A stretch of 64,000 nucleotides of DNA from Flavobacteriales bacterium (lineage in GTDB: Bacteria; Bacteroidota; Bacteroidia; Flavobacteriales; Weeksellaceae): the NCBI GenBank assembly GCA_020635515.1, contig JACJZS010000002.1, forward strand, positions 1,350,001-1,414,000, given 5' to 3'. Positions 61,511-64,000 of the stretch are shown one piece after another. The notes below the pieces were generated by a model that saw only the letters and a program-made list of their open reading frames with translations, was not told where the DNA came from and did no database searches. Both the position numbers and the translations under genes were made by a program. Numbering within the stretch: position 1 is the first letter of the stretch; each line of letters begins with the position of its first letter.

Positions 61511-62200
61511 ATGAATAAATCTGTTTTTATTGTAGCTGTTTTTTTTGCATTTAGTATTGCTGTGAAATCACAGTCTATAGGAGTTCGAGCAGGGATTATG
61601 TTGCCAGAATTAAGTAATTTTTTAGGTAGTGATTTCAAAAAAACAACAAACATATCTCCCAAAGTAGGAGCTTTTGTAAACGTTAAACTATCAGAAAAAA
61701 TATCGATACAACCAGAGGTAGTTTATGAACTTTATGATTTTAATGTTGAAGGAACTGATAATGTTGAATATAATTCTAATACATATCCTACAAACTTTAA
61801 AACCTCTTTTAAGATTGATTATATAGCTATTCCAGTATTAATTAGATATCAAATTCTGAAAGCAGTAAACTTAGAGTTAGGTCCAAAGTTTAATTTTCTA
61901 TTATCTAAAAAAGGTGAAGGAGAGGTAGATAACAATTTAGGTTCAGCTACTATTGAGAGTCAAGATTTAGATGATTTAATTCAGAAATTTAATGTTTTTG
62001 GTGTAGATAAAATTAGTGGAGATACTTCAAAAATGGATGTAGGGATTGTAGGAGGTGTAAATGTAGATTTACCAAAATCTTTTGGTGTAAATGCGAGGTA
62101 TTATGTTGGGTTTATAGATTTATTTGATGTGAATTCTACAAATGAAAACTTAAAAGCGAGAAATGTATCTCTTTCGCTTACCTTGTCTTACACTTTTTAA
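61511..62200 (+). CDS. outer membrane beta-barrel protein (porin/PorT-like)
   Basis: A 229-residue protein with a signal peptide (about 1-20, ending VKSQ) and alternating beta-strand pattern with aromatic strand ends, typical of small (OmpA-like, eight-strand) outer membrane barrels. It has VGAFVNVKLSEKISIQPEVVYELY (in part), then IPVLIRYQILKAVNLELGPKF, and ends in LSLTLSYTF with the terminal Phe of barrel proteins. Role unknown. It is followed 6 nt later by plsC. Confidence 0.85.
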   Translation: MNKSVFIVAVFFAFSIAVKSQSIGVRAGIMLPELSNFLGSDFKKTTNISPKVGAFVNVKLSEKISIQPEVVYELYDFNVEGTDNVEYNSNTYPTNFKTSFKIDYIAIPVLIRYQILKAVNLELGPKFNFLLSKKGEGEVDNNLGSATIESQDLDDLIQKFNVFGVDKISGDTSKMDVGIVGGVNVDLPKSFGVNARYYVGFIDLFDVNSTNENLKARNVSLSLTLSYTF

Positions 62201-62206
62201 TTAGGA

Positions 62207-62938
62207 ATGCAAATAGTATATTTAGTATTAATAGTGTTGTGGAAAGTGTGGTTTTATGTTTTAGCAATACTATTTGCTTTATTGCTGTCACCTTTTGTTT
62301 GGTTGTTTGTTCATAAAAGTTCGCATTATCCTATTGCATACAAGATTATAAGAGTTTGGGCTTATATTGTATTTTACGGAAGTGGGTTTCGTTATAAACT
62401 AAATAGTGATGATAAACTAAATAATAATTATGTATACATAATTATAAGTAATCATACTTCCATTGTAGATATAATTTTGATGTATATCTTGCATCCATAT
62501 AATTTGATTTCTTTTGTAGGAAAAGAAGAGTTAAAAAAAATACCAATTTTAGGTTCTATATTCAAGAGAACTTGTATTATGGTGGATAGAAATTCCATGA
62601 AAAGTAGAGGAGAAGTGTATAAATCTACTAAAAAGAAATTAAAAGAACAAAGGAGTGTAGTTATTTTTCCAGAAGGAGGAGTTTCTGATGATGAGAGTTT
62701 GGTGTTGGGCGAATTTAAAGATGGAGCATTTAAAATTTCAAAGTCAGAAGGAATTCCAATGGTGGTTTATTCTATAAAAGGATTAAAAAAGAGTTTTCCA
62801 TTTGATTTTTTTAAGGGATATCCAGCTAAAATAGAAGTGAATCGTTTGCATGTGTTTTCAAAAGAAGAGGTAGATAATAAATCTGTAGACGAGGTAAAAG
62901 AGAGTGCATTTAGAATGATATATAAAAGTTTATTTTAA
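62207..62938 (+). CDS. plsC: 1-acyl-sn-glycerol-3-phosphate acyltransferase (PlsC family)
   Basis: Acylates lysophosphatidic acid in phospholipid synthesis. The 243-residue protein has N-terminal TM helices (about 3-36) and the acyltransferase motifs NHTSIVDIIL (HX4D, about 83-89), IMVDRNS, and VIFPEGGVSDD (PEG). The family normally ranges 240-260 residues. It is probably cotranscribed with the preceding barrel gene. Confidence 0.9.
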   Translation: MQIVYLVLIVLWKVWFYVLAILFALLLSPFVWLFVHKSSHYPIAYKIIRVWAYIVFYGSGFRYKLNSDDKLNNNYVYIIISNHTSIVDIILMYILHPYNLISFVGKEELKKIPILGSIFKRTCIMVDRNSMKSRGEVYKSTKKKLKEQRSVVIFPEGGVSDDESLVLGEFKDGAFKISKSEGIPMVVYSIKGLKKSFPFDFFKGYPAKIEVNRLHVFSKEEVDNKSVDEVKESAFRMIYKSLF

Positions 62939-62962
62939 GTATTTAATTAGATATAAATTTTG

Positions 62963-62970
62963 TAATTTTG
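62963..62970 (+). promoter_or_regulatory. -7 box of clpX
   Basis: TAATTTTG at 62963-62970 fits the consensus, 21 nt before the TTG start. No clear -33 element. Confidence 0.4.
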
Positions 62971-62991
62971 CAACTGAAAAAAATATAAGAT

Positions 62992-64000
62992 TTGGAAAAT
63001 TCTCAATGTAGTTTTTGTGGTAAATCAAAAAAGCAGGTAAAGTTGCTTATATCAGGTGTAGATAGTTATATATGTGATGAATGCGTAGAGCAGGCAAACC
63101 ACATTATAGAACAAGAGTTGAGTTTTTATAATGAGGAAGAAAATAAGAAAAGTGGATTAAATTTCTCAAAAAAATATCCGAGTGAGATAAAAGAATTTTT
63201 GGATCAGTATGTGATAGGTCAAGACGAAGCTAAAAAACAGTTGTCTGTAGCAGTTTATAATCATTATAAAAGATTAGAGCATGCCACAATAGAAGATAAA
63301 GAAGTAGAAATTGAGAAATCAAATATTCTTATAGTAGGAGAAACAGGGACAGGAAAGACTTTACTTGCAAAAACGGTAGCCAAATTATTAGAAGTTCCTT
63401 TCAGTATTGTTGATGCTACGATTCTTACAGAGGCGGGATACGTAGGGGAAGATGTAGAAAGTATTTTAACTAGACTCTTACAAGCATCTGATTATGATGT
63501 AAAAAAAGCGGAAAGAGGTATTATTTTTATAGACGAAATAGATAAAATCGCTAGAAAAGGAGATAATCCAAGTATTACTAGAGATGTTTCGGGAGAAGGA
63601 GTTCAGCAGGCATTACTTAAGTTATTGGAAGGGAGTATCGTAAATGTTCCGCCACAAGGAGGGAGAAAGCATCCAGATCAAAAATATATTCAAGTAGATA
63701 CTAAAAATATACTTTTTATAGCGGGAGGAGCTTTTTCTGGGATAGAAAAGAAAATAGCAGAAAGATTGAATGCTAATGTAATTGGTTTTGCAAAAGAGGT
63801 GGAAAAAAAGATAGATGAAGAGGATTTATTGAGTAATATAAATGCAGTAGATTTAAGGAATTTTGGTCTGATACCAGAGCTTTTAGGGAGGTTTCCAGTC
63901 ATAACTCATTTAAATAAACTTGATAAAGAAGCGATGATTAGAATTCTTACAGAGCCAAAAAATGCAATAATTAAGCAGTATACAGAGCTTTTTCGTTTAG
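62992..64000 (+). CDS. clpX: ATP-dependent Clp protease ATP-binding subunit ClpX (partial, runs off the window)
   Basis: ClpX unfolds proteins and feeds them to ClpP. The first 336 residues are present. The N-terminal zinc domain has Cys6, Cys9, Cys28 and Cys31 (CSFCGKSKK, YICDECVEQA). The AAA+ domain has Walker A GETGTGKT at about 116-123, Walker B GIIFIDEIDK, TEAGYVGEDVES and NFGLIPELLGRFPV. The start is TTG at 62992: an in-frame TAA is two codons upstream and no early Met exists. The C-terminal end lies beyond 64000. Confidence 0.97.
   Translation, partial: MENSQCSFCGKSKKQVKLLISGVDSYICDECVEQANHIIEQELSFYNEEENKKSGLNFSKKYPSEIKEFLDQYVIGQDEAKKQLSVAVYNHYKRLEHATIEDKEVEIEKSNILIVGETGTGKTLLAKTVAKLLEVPFSIVDATILTEAGYVGEDVESILTRLLQASDYDVKKAERGIIFIDEIDKIARKGDNPSITRDVSGEGVQQALLKLLEGSIVNVPPQGGRKHPDQKYIQVDTKNILFIAGGAFSGIEKKIAERLNANVIGFAKEVEKKIDEEDLLSNINAVDLRNFGLIPELLGRFPVITHLNKLDKEAMIRILTEPKNAIIKQYTELFRL

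Overview
The window is from a low-GC (about one third G+C, by eye) member of the Bacteroidota, most likely Flavobacteriia. Several things point there: a giant secreted protein with a type IX secretion (T9SS) C-terminal sorting domain; a cbb3 oxidase with fused CcoN and CcoO; bacillithiol BshB1; many DUF families that are largely flavobacterial; almost no Shine-Dalgarno sequences; and Bacteroidota-type promoters (TTTG, about 19 nt, TAnnTTTG) ahead of many genes. No rRNA, CRISPR array, prophage or insertion sequence was seen. Most of the window is core chromosome.

Layout. 1-900: a recG remnant broken by about six indels, then a REP-like inverted pair. 1.2-5.6 kb: a 1462-residue T9SS surface protein. 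5.7-8.6 kb: uvrC and two small membrane-protein genes. 8.8-11.5 kb: pyruvate dehydrogenase E1-alpha and E2, then tRNA-Cys. 11.8-16.7 kb: a peroxiredoxin, facing a leftward operon folB, glycosyltransferase, asparagine-synthase-like gene, Wzx-like flippase. 16.8-21.0 kb: rnhB, a hybrid histidine kinase, phoH, folA. 21.2-27.3 kb: the complete cbb3 oxidase and assembly operon (ccoS, ccoNO, ccoQ, ccoP, ccoG, fixH, safE-like), including a 50-residue CcoS. 27.3-30.6 kb: recJ and a divergent FAD-linked oxidase. 30.6-30.9 kb: tRNA-Ser, -Pro and -Arg from one strong promoter. 31-36 kb: GH15 and trehalose-phosphate synthase/phosphatase, then an MBL-fold hydrolase. 36-41 kb: an ATP synthase operon (atpZ, small membrane protein, atpB, E, F, H, A) without atpG. 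41-44 kb: GNAT protein, ftsX, metallophosphatase. 44-47.4 kb: thrS-infC-rpmI-rplT. 47.5-50.4 kb: amidohydrolase, bshB1, tRNA-His, dus. 50.4-53 kb: two surface proteins. 53-56.4 kb: pRiA4b-like gene, cca, sua5, DUF4294. 56.4-58.6 kb: M42 peptidase, small membrane protein, CCG-domain Fe-S protein. 58.6-61.4 kb: Nudix-type regulator divergent from pfkA-gapA. 61.5-64 kb: beta-barrel protein, plsC, and clpX cut by the window end.

Together the genes cover central carbon flow (pfkA, gapA, pyruvate dehydrogenase), microaerobic respiration (cbb3) and ATP synthesis, translation (thrS, IF3, L35, L20, tRNA maturation), repair (uvrC, recJ, broken recG) and surface building (T9SS cargo, polysaccharide genes).

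The clearest oddities concern gene starts. infC has no possible AUG, GUG or UUG start for its N-terminal domain and appears to start at AUA. Four other genes are forced to UUG and uvrC to GUG, because in-frame stops lie immediately upstream. Several promoters (dus, recJ, the DUF4294 gene) place the -7 box only 3-4 nt before the start codon, predicting leaderless mRNAs. A perfect 14-bp inverted repeat lies between recJ and the FAD-linked oxidase. I found no clearly new defence or mobile system.
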